A DNA stretch of 64,000 bases from Lutibacter sp. A64. GTDB lineage: Bacteria; Bacteroidota; Bacteroidia; Flavobacteriales; Flavobacteriaceae. Positions within the stretch are counted from its first letter, which is position 1. Each line of letters starts with the position of its first letter. The DNA lies in NCBI RefSeq assembly GCF_022429565.1, contig NZ_CP092487.1:1754001-1818000 (forward strand), given 5' to 3'. The notes under the pieces are model-generated. The model saw only the letters and a list, made by a program, of their open reading frames with translations, was not told the DNA's origin and ran no database searches. Positions 7,551-17,329 of this stretch are shown here, piece after piece. The position numbers and the translations under genes were made by a program.

Positions 7551-10106
7551 TTATCCACATTTAGAATGTCCACAACTTTTACATTTTAAACAACCTTCTT
7601 CATAAATTAAACCTTCTGGATCTCCACATTCAGGACATTTTCTATCAACTGCTTGTGTACCATCTTCAACAAATTGTTTTAATGTACGAGCAATACCGTT
7701 TTTCCAAGTATTAATATTATCGTCGTACATATTTAAGTTATTAATTAAATCAACTACATAAGGAATTGGCATTCCGTGACGTAAAACACCAGAAATTAAT
7801 TTGGCATAATTCCAATATTCTTTATCAAAAGTACGCGATAATCCTTCCATTGTAACCTTATAACCTTGTCTATCTTCAAATTGGAAATCGTATCGAGAAC
7901 CTCCTTTTTTATCTTTATTTTTAATAACCCAACCTTCTTCTAACCAAGTTGGTAATAAAAATGCATCTTCTAACTTACCTGTAAATACTTCATAAGGTCT
8001 GTTATCTATTAATCCAACAACTGCAACCCATTTATCGTAATCATTTTGAAAACGAACTACTTTAGCTTTAATTTTTTTAGGTCGCTTTGGGAAAATAGTA
8101 TTGGCATAGCATTCAGCATCTTTCTTTTCTTTTTTAGCATCGCTTGATACTAAAATTCCGCTTCTAGAACCATCTCTATATACCGTTATTCCTTTTAAAC
8201 CTTTTTTCCAAGATTCTATATAAATATTTCCAACTAAATCTACTGGAACATCGCTGGCTAAATTAATTGTAGAACTTATTGAATGTGTAGTATATTTTTG
8301 AACTAAAGCTTGCATTTCAACACGTTTTTCCCAGTCAATTTCTGGAGCTGTTGCACCGGCATACGGACTTTTTTTAATATCTGTTTCGCCTGTTACTTCC
8401 ATCCATTGTTTTAATTTACCATGGTACACTTCAAATTCTTCAAAAGCATCACCCATATCATCTACATAAGCAATTTTTGCATTTGCATCGCCTTCATTTA
8501 CTTTTCTTCTACGTTTGTATGACAATAAAAATACTGGCTCAATTCCTGAAGATGTTTGAGCTAACATACTTAAACTTCCTGTTGGAGCAACAGTACTAAT
8601 AGAAATATTACGTCTTCCATATTTCATCATTCTTTCATAAACATCAGGAAATTCAGCCTCCATCATTTGTACAAACTCAGAAAATTTTTCTATTTCTGGA
8701 CTAAACACTTCAAATTTACCACGCGTAATAGCCATATCTATACTACTATCAAACTCACCTCTAAGTTTAGTTTTCATAATTTCATCAACAACAGCAATCG
8801 CTTCATCGGTATCAAACTTTTTACCCAACGCAGCCATACAATCTGCCAAAGCTGTAAAACCTAAACCAGTCCTTCTTCCTTTTTTACCAGTTTTATACAA
8901 CAATTTCCAAGTATCAATTTCTACTTGCTTAATTTCATTTGGTTCTTTATCGTGCATTATTTTGTTGAAAATCTTATCAACTGCTTCCAATTCTAAATCA
9001 ACCAAATCATCCATTAATCGTTGCGATTCATAAGTAACTTTATAGAATTTTTCAAAATCGAATGAAGCCTCTTTTGTAAATGGTTTATCAACAAAACTAT
9101 ATAAATTAAGTGCAATTAACCTACAACTATCTCCACCTTGCATTGCAATTTCTGAACAAGGATTTGTTGAACTATTTTTAAATCCAGGATACATTGAAGA
9201 TGTTGAATAATAATGTTGACGATCCCAAAAAATTAAACCTGGTTCTGCTGTATTGTGTGCTGATTTAATTATAGTATTCCACAATTCTTTAGCTTTAATT
9301 GTTTTTGTATATTTTGGTGTTTTACTATCTATTGGCCAACGCAATGTAAATTCTTCGTCTTTTACAACTGCTACCATAAATTCATCAGACAACCTTAAAG
9401 AAATATTTGCACCTGTAATTTTAGATAAATCTTGTTTTATAGTAACAAATTCTTCAATATCTGGATGTGCAATATCCATAGTTAACATTAATGCACCTCT
9501 TCTACCATTTTGAGCAACTTCTCTTGTAGTGTTTGAAAAACGATCCATAAATGAAACCGCTCCAGTTGTTGTACCTGCAGAGTTTGATACTTGAGCACCT
9601 CTTGGTCTTAAATTTGATAAATCTACACCTACTCCACATCTGCGTTTAAATAATTGTGCCAATTGTTGATCGGTATAAAAAATCCCACCATAAGAATCAT
9701 ACACCGGAGGTACCACCACACAATTTGAAAGTGATGCAATTACATTTTTATTTCCTAAAGAAGACATTACACTTCCTTGTGGAATTATATATTTAAAATC
9801 TTTAAATAATTCGAAAACTGCGTCTTCAGACAAAAATTCTCGGGTTTTACCGTATTCAGAAAGTCCTTCTTTAGTTTTTTCAGTTTCTAAATATTTTTTT
9901 TCAATTCGTCCAAATTCAGCTGCCATTCTTTTGTGCATTTCGATTGGAGAAGCTTCTAAGTATTCGCCTTTTTTATTTTTTACCGCATACTTGTTCATCC
10001 AAGTAGTGGCTGCTAGCTCATCATTATTAAAATAAGATAAACAATTATCTAACACCTCTTTATAAGCATATACTTTCGGAAAAACCAACTCTTCTGTCAT
10101 TTTCAT
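7551..10106 (-). CDS. nrdJ: Vitamin B12-dependent (class II) ribonucleoside-diphosphate reductase
   Basis: About 851 residues from the ATG at 10106 (MKMTEELVFPKVY). It reduces ribonucleotides to deoxyribonucleotides using adenosylcobalamin to form the thiyl radical. Seen: RRCGVGVDLSNLRPRGA, the finger-loop NPCSEI with the Asn-Cys-Glu catalytic set, SISTVAPTGSLSMLAQTSSGIEP, and a C-terminal zinc ribbon CPECGDPEG...CLKCKSCGHSKCG typical of the long NrdJ form. A longer in-frame extension to 10193 is possible but is AT-rich, lysine/isoleucine-rich and unlike the family, so the shorter start is preferred. No partner nrdA/nrdB gene is near. I see no cobalamin riboswitch upstream. Confidence 0.93.
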   Translation of the reverse strand: MKMTEELVFPKVYAYKEVLDNCLSYFNNDELAATTWMNKYAVKNKKGEYLEASPIEMHKRMAAEFGRIEKKYLETEKTKEGLSEYGKTREFLSEDAVFELFKDFKYIIPQGSVMSSLGNKNVIASLSNCVVVPPVYDSYGGIFYTDQQLAQLFKRRCGVGVDLSNLRPRGAQVSNSAGTTTGAVSFMDRFSNTTREVAQNGRRGALMLTMDIAHPDIEEFVTIKQDLSKITGANISLRLSDEFMVAVVKDEEFTLRWPIDSKTPKYTKTIKAKELWNTIIKSAHNTAEPGLIFWDRQHYYSTSSMYPGFKNSSTNPCSEIAMQGGDSCRLIALNLYSFVDKPFTKEASFDFEKFYKVTYESQRLMDDLVDLELEAVDKIFNKIMHDKEPNEIKQVEIDTWKLLYKTGKKGRRTGLGFTALADCMAALGKKFDTDEAIAVVDEIMKTKLRGEFDSSIDMAITRGKFEVFSPEIEKFSEFVQMMEAEFPDVYERMMKYGRRNISISTVAPTGSLSMLAQTSSGIEPVFLLSYKRRRKVNEGDANAKIAYVDDMGDAFEEFEVYHGKLKQWMEVTGETDIKKSPYAGATAPEIDWEKRVEMQALVQKYTTHSISSTINLASDVPVDLVGNIYIESWKKGLKGITVYRDGSRSGILVSSDAKKEKKDAECYANTIFPKRPKKIKAKVVRFQNDYDKWVAVVGLIDNRPYEVFTGKLEDAFLLPTWLEEGWVIKNKDKKGGSRYDFQFEDRQGYKVTMEGLSRTFDKEYWNYAKLISGVLRHGMPIPYVVDLINNLNMYDDNINTWKNGIARTLKQFVEDGTQAVDRKCPECGDPEGLIYEEGCLKCKSCGHSKCG

Positions 10107-10472
10107 TTTTTTAATTATTATACTTTTTTCAAAAAATAAAATTAATTCAATATTTAAAACTATTTCATCTTTTATTGAATTAGTTAATAACATTATATTG
10201 TTGAAAAGTTAATTTTTTTTATTGTAAAATGGGTTTTATTTTCCTTTAAAATTGAAAATAAGTAGTTTTATAAAAAAGAGCTGTATATAAATTTTAGTTG
10301 TAAAAAAAGCACCACTAAATACCTCTAAAAAAAATTGAAAACCTATATTTTATCACTTTGGAAGTTAAGATAAATGAAGATTTATTTTTTAGAATTTAAA
10401 GTAAAATTTAAATATAAAAATAGTCAAATTTTAAAGAAACGGATTGTTTTTATTAAACAAAATTCATGTTTT
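10107..10472. other. AT-rich intergenic region, no gene seen
   Basis: This stretch separates two genes on the minus strand. It is very AT-rich with poly-A and poly-T runs and has no convincing reading frame, no B12-box-like sequence and no strong hairpin. It presumably contains the nrdJ promoter, which I could not locate with confidence. Confidence 0.5.
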
Positions 10473-10691
10473 TTAAATTTTTAATTTTCTAACCAAATCT
10501 TCCAATCCATTTAATTTTAATTCATAAACTAAGCGCAACTGATCACCTAATTTTCCTTTTGGAAACCCTTTATTATTATACCAAACTATATAATGTTCAG
10601 GAAGATCTATTAAATATCTGCCTTTAAATTTTCCGAAAGGCATCATAGTATTTGCCAATTTTTCCAATTCGTGCTGTTGATTATTCCCCAT
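10473..10691 (-). CDS. DUF3820 family small protein
   Basis: A 72-residue protein, MGNNQQHELEKL, with MPFGKFKGRYLIDLPEHYIVWY and then GKLGDQLRLVYELKLNGL, the usual DUF3820 pattern (sometimes labelled putative quorum-sensing-regulated virulence factor, from a Pseudomonas structure). The ATG at 10691 overlaps the last codons of the preceding dehydrogenase gene, which indicates translational coupling. Cellular role unknown. Confidence 0.75.
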   Translation of the reverse strand: MGNNQQHELEKLANTMMPFGKFKGRYLIDLPEHYIVWYNNKGFPKGKLGDQLRLVYELKLNGLEDLVRKLKI

Positions 10692-11883
10692 CAACAAAAT
10701 CTTGCAAATAATTAAAACGTTCCGTTAATTTTCCATTTTGAGTCATTCTAGCTCTTTCTAAAACACCATGATTATCGTTATTAAAAAATGCTGGTATTAC
10801 ATATTTTGAAAAACTTTCACCAAAACCTTCTGAAGCATCTTTAGGCAGCTCACAAGGTAAGTTATCAACTGCCATAACTGCAATTGCATTTTCATCTTTA
10901 AAATCAACTTCTTTTTCTGTTATAGGATTGTAACCATAAATTGGATCAGCAATTGTTGAAGGACGAATGGTTGATGCTACAGGACCATCAATATCACAAC
11001 TAATATCTGCCACAACTTTTATATTGAATGCTTTATCTTTAGCATCTTCACGTGTATAAATATAAGGCGAACCATTTCCAAAAAAATGACAAGCAATGTA
11101 CATATCTGCAACTTTTGCAAAACGCATAAAATTACTTTCGTACACAGATGGATTGTCAAAAAAATCTTGTTGATTTTTTGTTTGTCCATCTTTTCGTTTA
11201 TTATAATCTAACACATCTATTTGAACAAATACTGGTTCAGAAAAGGTTTCATTTAAAAATTCTTTTACAGAAACTTCTCGCATACGCATACCCTTTAGCA
11301 TTTCTTTTGCTCCATTTCCTACTCTACCTTTACCTGTTAAAACCACTTTAATATTAGGTAATTTAATTTTTTTTAGTTCGTGAATAAGCATTAATTGATC
11401 ATGTAGGTTTTCAGCCTTAGGTAATTGAAATGTGTTATATTTTAAACCGTAAGTTCTAAATCCATTGTATGCCCCCACAATTCCAGCATACCTTCCAAAG
11501 GCAACTAAACGCATTTCTTTTTCATTTACAATCACTTCGTGGTCGTGCATTTCAATATTATTTGCCAAAATGGCTTGCAATAATTTTCTATTATAGGGTT
11601 GTTTTTTTATGGTATGAGAAAAGAAAAAATACTTTTTATTAGGAATTAAATGTTCTATTGGAACTTCTTTTACACCTAACAAAACATCACAATCCGAAAC
11701 ATCATCCACCACGCTAATACCCTGATTTACATAATCTTCATCGGTAAAAAAACGATTATCAGAACTTTCAACTTTTATAGAAAGTTTAGGGTATTTTTTT
11801 AACAATCGCTTACACTGTTTTGGTGCTAAAACTACGCGTCTGTCTGGCGGATTTTTACGTTCTTTTATAATTCCTAATTTCAT
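10681..11883 (-). CDS. NAD(P)-dependent oxidoreductase, alanine dehydrogenase/saccharopine dehydrogenase-like
   Basis: A 400-residue protein. The N-terminus MKLGIIKERKNPPDRRVVLAP is that of the AlaDh/PNT N-terminal domain, followed by a Rossmann part with VVLTGKGRVGNGAKEMLKG (glycine-rich nucleotide loop, about residues 180-198). Later motifs are VVADISCDIDGPVASTIRPSTIADP and MAVDNLPCELPKDAS, which occur in lysine-ketoglutarate reductase/saccharopine dehydrogenase-like proteins. The exact substrate is not certain: the sequence fits a lysine-pathway-type dehydrogenase better than a true alanine dehydrogenase. It overlaps the DUF3820 start by 11 bp. Confidence 0.8.
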   Translation of the reverse strand: MKLGIIKERKNPPDRRVVLAPKQCKRLLKKYPKLSIKVESSDNRFFTDEDYVNQGISVVDDVSDCDVLLGVKEVPIEHLIPNKKYFFFSHTIKKQPYNRKLLQAILANNIEMHDHEVIVNEKEMRLVAFGRYAGIVGAYNGFRTYGLKYNTFQLPKAENLHDQLMLIHELKKIKLPNIKVVLTGKGRVGNGAKEMLKGMRMREVSVKEFLNETFSEPVFVQIDVLDYNKRKDGQTKNQQDFFDNPSVYESNFMRFAKVADMYIACHFFGNGSPYIYTREDAKDKAFNIKVVADISCDIDGPVASTIRPSTIADPIYGYNPITEKEVDFKDENAIAVMAVDNLPCELPKDASEGFGESFSKYVIPAFFNNDNHGVLERARMTQNGKLTERFNYLQDFVDGE

Positions 11884-11964
11884 AGTGTTAAATGGTATAA
11901 ATATTGCTACTAAGATATTGTGAATTAAAGGAACTCACAAATAATTAATTTGATAGATTTTTTA

Positions 11965-11972
11965 TACATTTG
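11965..11972 (+). promoter_or_regulatory. tmRNA gene promoter, -7 box
   Basis: TACATTTG matches TAnnTTTG. It lies 34 bp before the first base of the mature tmRNA, which leaves room for a short 5' extension removed by RNase P. A matching -33 element is not clear. Confidence 0.5.
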
Positions 11973-12006
11973 CGTTCCTTTAATGGAATTTGATCTTTGA
12001 CTTATT

Positions 12007-12397
12007 GGGGACGACTGGTTTTGACTGCAAGGTCAATTAAACTAGAAGCATGTCGAGTAATGAAATAGCACTCGTAAATCTCAATTTCAATACTTTAAAC
12101 GGCGAAGATAACTACGCTTTAGCTGCTTAATCCGAATTATAGTAGGATGAGCCTCGGCACACAAGGTGTGCAAGCTAAATGTCTCTTGAAAGCCTTGGTT
12201 AGCGGCGGTCAGCTAAGAGACATCGTAAAAGTTAACATAGATTTGCTATTGTTTCGCTAGCATTTTGAAACTAAAGAAACTAAGCCTAACGTAAATTGTT
12301 TTCGGTTAGCATTAGGACTAAAATTAAAAGAAAACTAAACATGTAGAAACTACTTTGGTTGCTTGTTTGGACCCGGGTTCGATTCCCGGCGTCTCCA
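12007..12397 (+). ncRNA. ssrA: Transfer-messenger RNA (tmRNA)
   Basis: The 5' end GGGGACG (12007-12013) pairs with CGTCTCC (12390-12396) to make the acceptor stem. The T arm GGGTTCGATTCCC and the tRNA-like 5' start ACGACTGGTTTTGACTG are present. The tag reading frame is GGC at 12101 to TAA at 12128-12130 and encodes GEDNYALAA, a standard Bacteroidota-type proteolysis tag. CCA is not encoded after the discriminator A. It rescues stalled ribosomes and marks the unfinished peptides for degradation. Confidence 0.96.
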
Positions 12398-12400
12398 CTA

Positions 12401-12778
12401 TTTTTATTTTAAAAAATTAATAATAAGCAAATTACCATTTTTACTTCTCAAAATTTTATACACTTTTATATTTTTAAATTACTTAAAGCTAGTTATAATA
12501 AGGCAAACACTCCTATTTCTTTTACATTTATTTTTATTAGATTTCATAAAAATATTACCTCACTAATAACACTACTTCTTTTATATTCTTCATTAAATAA
12601 ACCATTAACAAAAAAAAACCACATAATAAACATACTATTATCTGTAATTAACACTATAAATTTTTATTAAATCTGAAAAAATAGTTCAGAATTTGCTCTA
12701 AAATTTATTCAAATAAATTAGTTTAAGTATATTCACGTTTTCCTACTTTTTGGAACAAATTATTTACACTAAAAACCA
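12401..12778. other. Intergenic region between ssrA and the NhaC gene
   Basis: Extremely AT-rich with no supportable gene. A short open frame that starts inside the tmRNA and runs into this region has no protein-like character. The promoter of the antiporter gene is probably here but was not identified. Confidence 0.5.
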
Positions 12779-14260
12779 ATGGATAATTACGGATTTCTAT
12801 CAATTTTACCACCTATAATTGCAATTATACTTGCATTAAGAACAAAGCAAGTTTACGTTGCGTTACTTTTTGGAATATGGTCTTCATGGCTTATTATGAA
12901 CGACTGGAATTTTATAAAAGGTACTATTGCGGCAATTGAAGGTATGGTTAACGTATTTAAATCTGAAGGAAATACCAGAACCATTATGTTTAGTGCACTA
13001 GTTGGAGCACTTTTACTATTTATTCAATACTCTAGAGGAGTTGAAGGTTTTGTAAATAAAATTAATATCCTAATTAATTATTTTGAAAAAAAACAAAGTG
13101 GTTACAGTAGAATTATTGTTCAAATTTTAGCCTTACTTACTGGTATTATTCTTTTTGTTGAAACCAGCATTAGCTCTTTAACCGTAGGTACACTTTACAG
13201 GCCAATTTTTGATAAATTGAAGATTCCAAGAGAAAAATTAGCTTATATAGCCGATTCTAGTTCTGCTCCTTCTTCAATTATAATACCTTTTAATGCTTGG
13301 GGAGCTTTTATTATGGGTTTATTAATTACACAAGGTATAGACAATCCGTTTTCTATGCTTATATCTTCAATTAAGTATAATTTTTATCCGTTTATAGCTA
13401 TTGCAATAGTGATAATTATAATAATTTCTAAAAAAGATTTTGGTCCTATGGCCAAGGCTGAAAAAAGAACTAAAGAAACAGGAAAGGTTTTAAATGAAAA
13501 TTCTAAGCCTATGATTTCTGAAACAATAACTTCATACAAACCAAAAGAAGGCATTAAAGCAAAAGCTTACAATATGATTATTCCACTATTTACTATGGTA
13601 GTAATGATGCCTCTAAACCTAGCTTATACCGGTTGGAATAATGTCGAAGAATACACTTCATTTTTTGACCATTTATCACAAGCTATTGGACAAGGTTCTG
13701 GATCATCATCTGTGTTATATGCTGTTATTACTGCCATACTAGTTGCTATGGTTTTATATAAAATACAAGGCATAATGAAGGTTGATGAAATGGTAGATTT
13801 AACATTAAAAGGTGTTAGTGAGTTAATGCCACTTGCCTTATTAATGCTTTTTGCTTTTGCCATAAGCGACGCTTGTAATCAATTAGGAACTGGACAATTT
13901 ATAGCTAATTGGTCTAAAGAATGGCTATCTCCAGAATTTTTACCTGCAATTGTTTTCCTTATAAGTTCTTTTATTGCTTTTTCTACAGGAACTTCTTGGG
14001 GTACTTTTGCTATTATGATTGCCATTGCAATTCCAATGGCGAATATTCATGAAGCAAACGTAGGTCTTGTTATTGCTGCTACTTTAGGAGGTGGTGTTTT
14101 TGGAGATCATTGTTCTCCAATTTCCGACACCACAATTATTTCTTCTATGTCATCTGCAACAGACCATATAGACCATGTTAAAACACAATTACCTTATGCT
14201 TTAATTGGAGGTATGATTACCACCTTATTATACCTAATTATGGGTATATACTTTAGTTAA
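12779..14260 (+). CDS. Na+/H+ antiporter, NhaC family
   Basis: A 493-residue polytopic membrane protein with roughly ten to twelve hydrophobic segments. Conserved-looking stretches are FVETSISSLTVGTLYRP, ADSSSAPSSIIIPFNAWGAF, FSTGTSWGTFAIMIAIAIPMA and GGVFGDHCSPISDTTIISSMSSATDHIDHVKTQLPYAL, which are characteristic of the NhaC (TC 2.A.35) group. It would exchange Na+ for protons at the inner membrane and serve pH and sodium homeostasis, which fits a marine flavobacterium. The start ATG at 12779 gives a normal N-terminus. Gene 28 bp upstream of the dacB-like gene, so co-transcription is possible. Confidence 0.88.
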   Translation: MDNYGFLSILPPIIAIILALRTKQVYVALLFGIWSSWLIMNDWNFIKGTIAAIEGMVNVFKSEGNTRTIMFSALVGALLLFIQYSRGVEGFVNKINILINYFEKKQSGYSRIIVQILALLTGIILFVETSISSLTVGTLYRPIFDKLKIPREKLAYIADSSSAPSSIIIPFNAWGAFIMGLLITQGIDNPFSMLISSIKYNFYPFIAIAIVIIIIISKKDFGPMAKAEKRTKETGKVLNENSKPMISETITSYKPKEGIKAKAYNMIIPLFTMVVMMPLNLAYTGWNNVEEYTSFFDHLSQAIGQGSGSSSVLYAVITAILVAMVLYKIQGIMKVDEMVDLTLKGVSELMPLALLMLFAFAISDACNQLGTGQFIANWSKEWLSPEFLPAIVFLISSFIAFSTGTSWGTFAIMIAIAIPMANIHEANVGLVIAATLGGGVFGDHCSPISDTTIISSMSSATDHIDHVKTQLPYALIGGMITTLLYLIMGIYFS

Positions 14261-14288
14261 AAATAACTATTTTATTAAAATTATTTAT

Positions 14289-15554
14289 ATGTTGAAACTT
14301 AAATTTCTTTGCTTAGCGCTTATATTTATTTTAACTGGTTGTAAATCTGTTCAAGTTTCTAAAAAAATATCAAAACAACTCAATAGTTCTTTTTTTGAAA
14401 ATCAGTTTGTAGGTTTATTAGTCTATAATCCTGAATCTAATAAAATTGTACACAGCTATAATGCTGAAAAATATTTTACTCCTGCAAGTAACACTAAAAT
14501 ATTTACCTTATATACTGGATTACACTATTTACCAAACAAAGTACCTTCATTTAAATATACCATTGAAAAAGATACTTTAAATGTTATTGGCACAGGAGAC
14601 CCAACATTTTTACATTCATATTTTCAAGATAGCACCGCGCTGAAAATGTTTAATAATTATGAAAAAATAAATTTAACCGTTAATAATATAGAAGATAAAA
14701 AATATGGTCCTGGTTGGGCTTGGGAAGATTATGATGCCTATTTTAGTCCAGAAAAAAGTAGCTTTCCAATGTACGGAAATGTACTTTCTATTAATTATGA
14801 CACTGAACTAAAAACTAGTCCTGAAGCTTTAAAAGATAGCGTGTATCTAAAACCATCTGGCTTTAAAAGAGCTTATAATTCTAATCGGTTTTATTACCAA
14901 CCTAATCCGAACAAAACAAGAGAAATTCCAATGGTTATAGACTCTTTATTAATCAACAATTTATGGAATACTCTTTTACCAAACAAAGTTAACATTACTA
15001 ATTACTCTCCAAAAAAAATGGAGCACATTGCATATAGTATAGAAACAGATTCGCTATACAAACGTATGATGCACGAAAGCGATAACTTTTTAGCTGAACA
15101 AATACTTATTTTAGCTTCTTCAACCGTATCTGACACGTTAAATTCTAACACTATAAGAAAAACCATTCTTGAAAATCAATTAAGCGATTTAAAACAACAG
15201 CCTAGATGGGTTGATGGTTCTGGATTAAGTAGGTATAATTTATTTACACCAACTTCATTTGTACAGGTTTTAACAAAACTTCATAATGAAATTCCTAAAG
15301 AACGTTTATTTAACTTTTTCCCTATTGGAGGTGAATTAGGAACTTTAAAAAACTGGTACGGAGGAAATCCAACACCTTACGTTTATGCAAAATCGGGTTC
15401 TTTTGGCAACAATTACTGTTTAAGTGGTTATTTAATTACAAAATCTAATAAAGTGTTAATTTTTAGCTTTATGAATAACCATTTCAAATCTTCAACAAAT
15501 GCTGTAAGACAAGAAATTCAAACTGTATTAGAATTACTTAGAGACAATTACTAA
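14289..15554 (+). CDS. dacB: D-alanyl-D-alanine carboxypeptidase/endopeptidase, PBP4 type (S13), lipoprotein
   Basis: The 421-residue protein begins with a signal and lipobox LTGC (Cys18). Penicillin-binding motifs are all visible: SxxK as SNTK (Ser67-Lys70), SDN at about residue 264 (HESDNFLAEQ) and KSG in place of the usual KTG at about 366 (YAKSGSFGN). Family members trim or cleave peptidoglycan peptides in the periplasm. Length is slightly shorter than E. coli PBP4, consistent with a reduced insertion domain. It converges on the M14 peptidase gene with only 12 bp between them. Confidence 0.9.
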   Translation: MLKLKFLCLALIFILTGCKSVQVSKKISKQLNSSFFENQFVGLLVYNPESNKIVHSYNAEKYFTPASNTKIFTLYTGLHYLPNKVPSFKYTIEKDTLNVIGTGDPTFLHSYFQDSTALKMFNNYEKINLTVNNIEDKKYGPGWAWEDYDAYFSPEKSSFPMYGNVLSINYDTELKTSPEALKDSVYLKPSGFKRAYNSNRFYYQPNPNKTREIPMVIDSLLINNLWNTLLPNKVNITNYSPKKMEHIAYSIETDSLYKRMMHESDNFLAEQILILASSTVSDTLNSNTIRKTILENQLSDLKQQPRWVDGSGLSRYNLFTPTSFVQVLTKLHNEIPKERLFNFFPIGGELGTLKNWYGGNPTPYVYAKSGSFGNNYCLSGYLITKSNKVLIFSFMNNHFKSSTNAVRQEIQTVLELLRDNY

Positions 15555-15566
15555 TTTAAACATGAA

Positions 15567-17030
15567 TTATTTATAAATAAGAGCGTTTTTAAAATTAGTT
15601 TCTGAATCGTCAAGGTTAATTAAAAAACCATTGATAACTGCATATTTAATTTCTGCATCTTTTTTTAATAAAAATGTAGCATTTACACCTACCTTAATTT
15701 TTAGTTCAGGAGCTTTAAAAGCTGAATTAACCAAATGAATTGGTTTGTTTACAAATCTACTGTCTTTAGGTAAATTTTCAACTTTTAAATAGGTATAACC
15801 GTCTTTTAAAAGCTTATAAATATCTAAATCTTCAATATCTTTTATAGCTTTAAAAACTTCTGGATATACTTTTCCTGCTTCAATACTATAATTTTCAGCA
15901 TCTAATGTTTCATAGCCAAAAAATGTTGATAAATCTCCCTGATCTGCTACACGGCCAACATTATAAAAGCTTGAATAATCTTCATTATCAACCTCTGCCC
16001 TATTAATTCCAATATCAATAATATAGTCTTTCCCTAATAAATTATAGGTTACCCCTTTAATTTTTAAATCTAATAATTTTCGATCGTTTTGAGGGATTTT
16101 TTCATAATCTTCAATTGAAATATCGTTATAACTTCCATTAGCTATTGTATAAATTGCAGCTAAGATTGACACATAATTTAGTTTTCTAATTTCTTGTTTT
16201 TCAACATCATTTTTATACCCACCAGATTCAATTAAAATAGCACTTGTCCCCCATTTTTGAATATTATCTCCAAAAGCTCTAGGTTCAAAATCATCATTAT
16301 AACGTCCTACTTGCCCTGGTGCATATTTTTGAATAACAGTATTCATAAAAACGATAATTTTCATAGCATTTGCTCGTACTTCATTAATATCTTTCTCATA
16401 ATTATAAGCAGGTGCTAAATAAGAAATAGTTGCTGTTTTATCTGTGCGTTCGGCGTTGTAATAAATACTTTGATCGTGTAAATTAAAACCGAAATCTGCA
16501 TCAAGACTATCACGAACCTTTTTTAACACTCGACCTTCTGGAGACTGTAATCGTAAAGCATCTCTATTTATATCTATTCCCAAAGCATTTCTTCTGGTAT
16601 ATATTTCAGCACCATCAGGGTTTAACATTGGTAAAAAATGAAGTGTTAAATTACTTAGAAGTTCTTTTTTTTCATCAAAAAAATCATCACTATCAATAAA
16701 ATTAAAAATATCAAAAATAGCCTGTGTTGCAGTAGGTTCATCTCCATGCATTTGAGACCATAAAAACACTGTTGTTTTTCCTGTACCAATGCTAATTAAA
16801 TTTAAATCTTTTCCTTCTATCGACTCACCTACTTTTTTTACGGTGTATTTAGATTCTTTTTTTAGCTTACTAATTAACGGTTGTAAATCTTTATATTTTA
16901 TTCTTCTATGGGTTAAACTTTCTTCTTTAAAACTATCATATGTTTTATATAAATTTGAAGTAAAATCGTCATTCTGACTAAAAATAATGCTAAAAAAAAG
17001 CATTGTAACACTTGTAAAAAGTAATTTCAT
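15567..17030 (-). CDS. M14 family zinc carboxypeptidase, secreted
   Basis: A 487-residue protein with an N-terminal signal peptide ending near FSQNDD. Zinc-site motif HGDE (His95, Glu98) and a later zinc histidine in FNLHDQ (His185) are present, with INRD (Asn155-Arg156) for substrate carboxylate binding and the catalytic glutamate in LIESGGYK (Glu268). This is the M14 metallocarboxypeptidase set. The last 150 residues have no obvious motif and may be an accessory beta domain. It probably acts in the periplasm or outside on peptides; specificity unknown. Confidence 0.88.
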   Translation of the reverse strand: MKLLFTSVTMLFFSIIFSQNDDFTSNLYKTYDSFKEESLTHRRIKYKDLQPLISKLKKESKYTVKKVGESIEGKDLNLISIGTGKTTVFLWSQMHGDEPTATQAIFDIFNFIDSDDFFDEKKELLSNLTLHFLPMLNPDGAEIYTRRNALGIDINRDALRLQSPEGRVLKKVRDSLDADFGFNLHDQSIYYNAERTDKTATISYLAPAYNYEKDINEVRANAMKIIVFMNTVIQKYAPGQVGRYNDDFEPRAFGDNIQKWGTSAILIESGGYKNDVEKQEIRKLNYVSILAAIYTIANGSYNDISIEDYEKIPQNDRKLLDLKIKGVTYNLLGKDYIIDIGINRAEVDNEDYSSFYNVGRVADQGDLSTFFGYETLDAENYSIEAGKVYPEVFKAIKDIEDLDIYKLLKDGYTYLKVENLPKDSRFVNKPIHLVNSAFKAPELKIKVGVNATFLLKKDAEIKYAVINGFLINLDDSETNFKNALIYK

Positions 17031-17329
17031 AACATTCTATTAATATAATTTAAGCTTAATTAATAATTAAGATTTCTACCAAATTTATAACATTTTTATA
17101 ACAAAAACCCGTTGTACTTTTTAATTTTAAATGTATACCATAGATAAGTTCTAGTGCTTTTAAAAATACACAACCAAAAACAATACAATTTTACTTATCG
17201 TAAATTGATTAAAATTCAAAAACACACTTTTATTTATACCCTTTTTTTAACTTTTCAGTTATAAATTCCATTGAAAAAACAGTACCTTTACAACTACACA
17301 TTTTTACTTTTAAAATAATATCTACACGC

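Noticed and set aside
7551-10472. Cobalamin riboswitch for the B12-dependent reductase
   Set aside because: The 366 bp upstream of the gene are almost pure A/T with no B12-box-like conserved stretch.
12363-12566. Open frame starting within the tmRNA
   Set aside because: It begins inside the T arm of ssrA and has low-complexity Phe/Leu/Ile-rich sequence without protein-like features.
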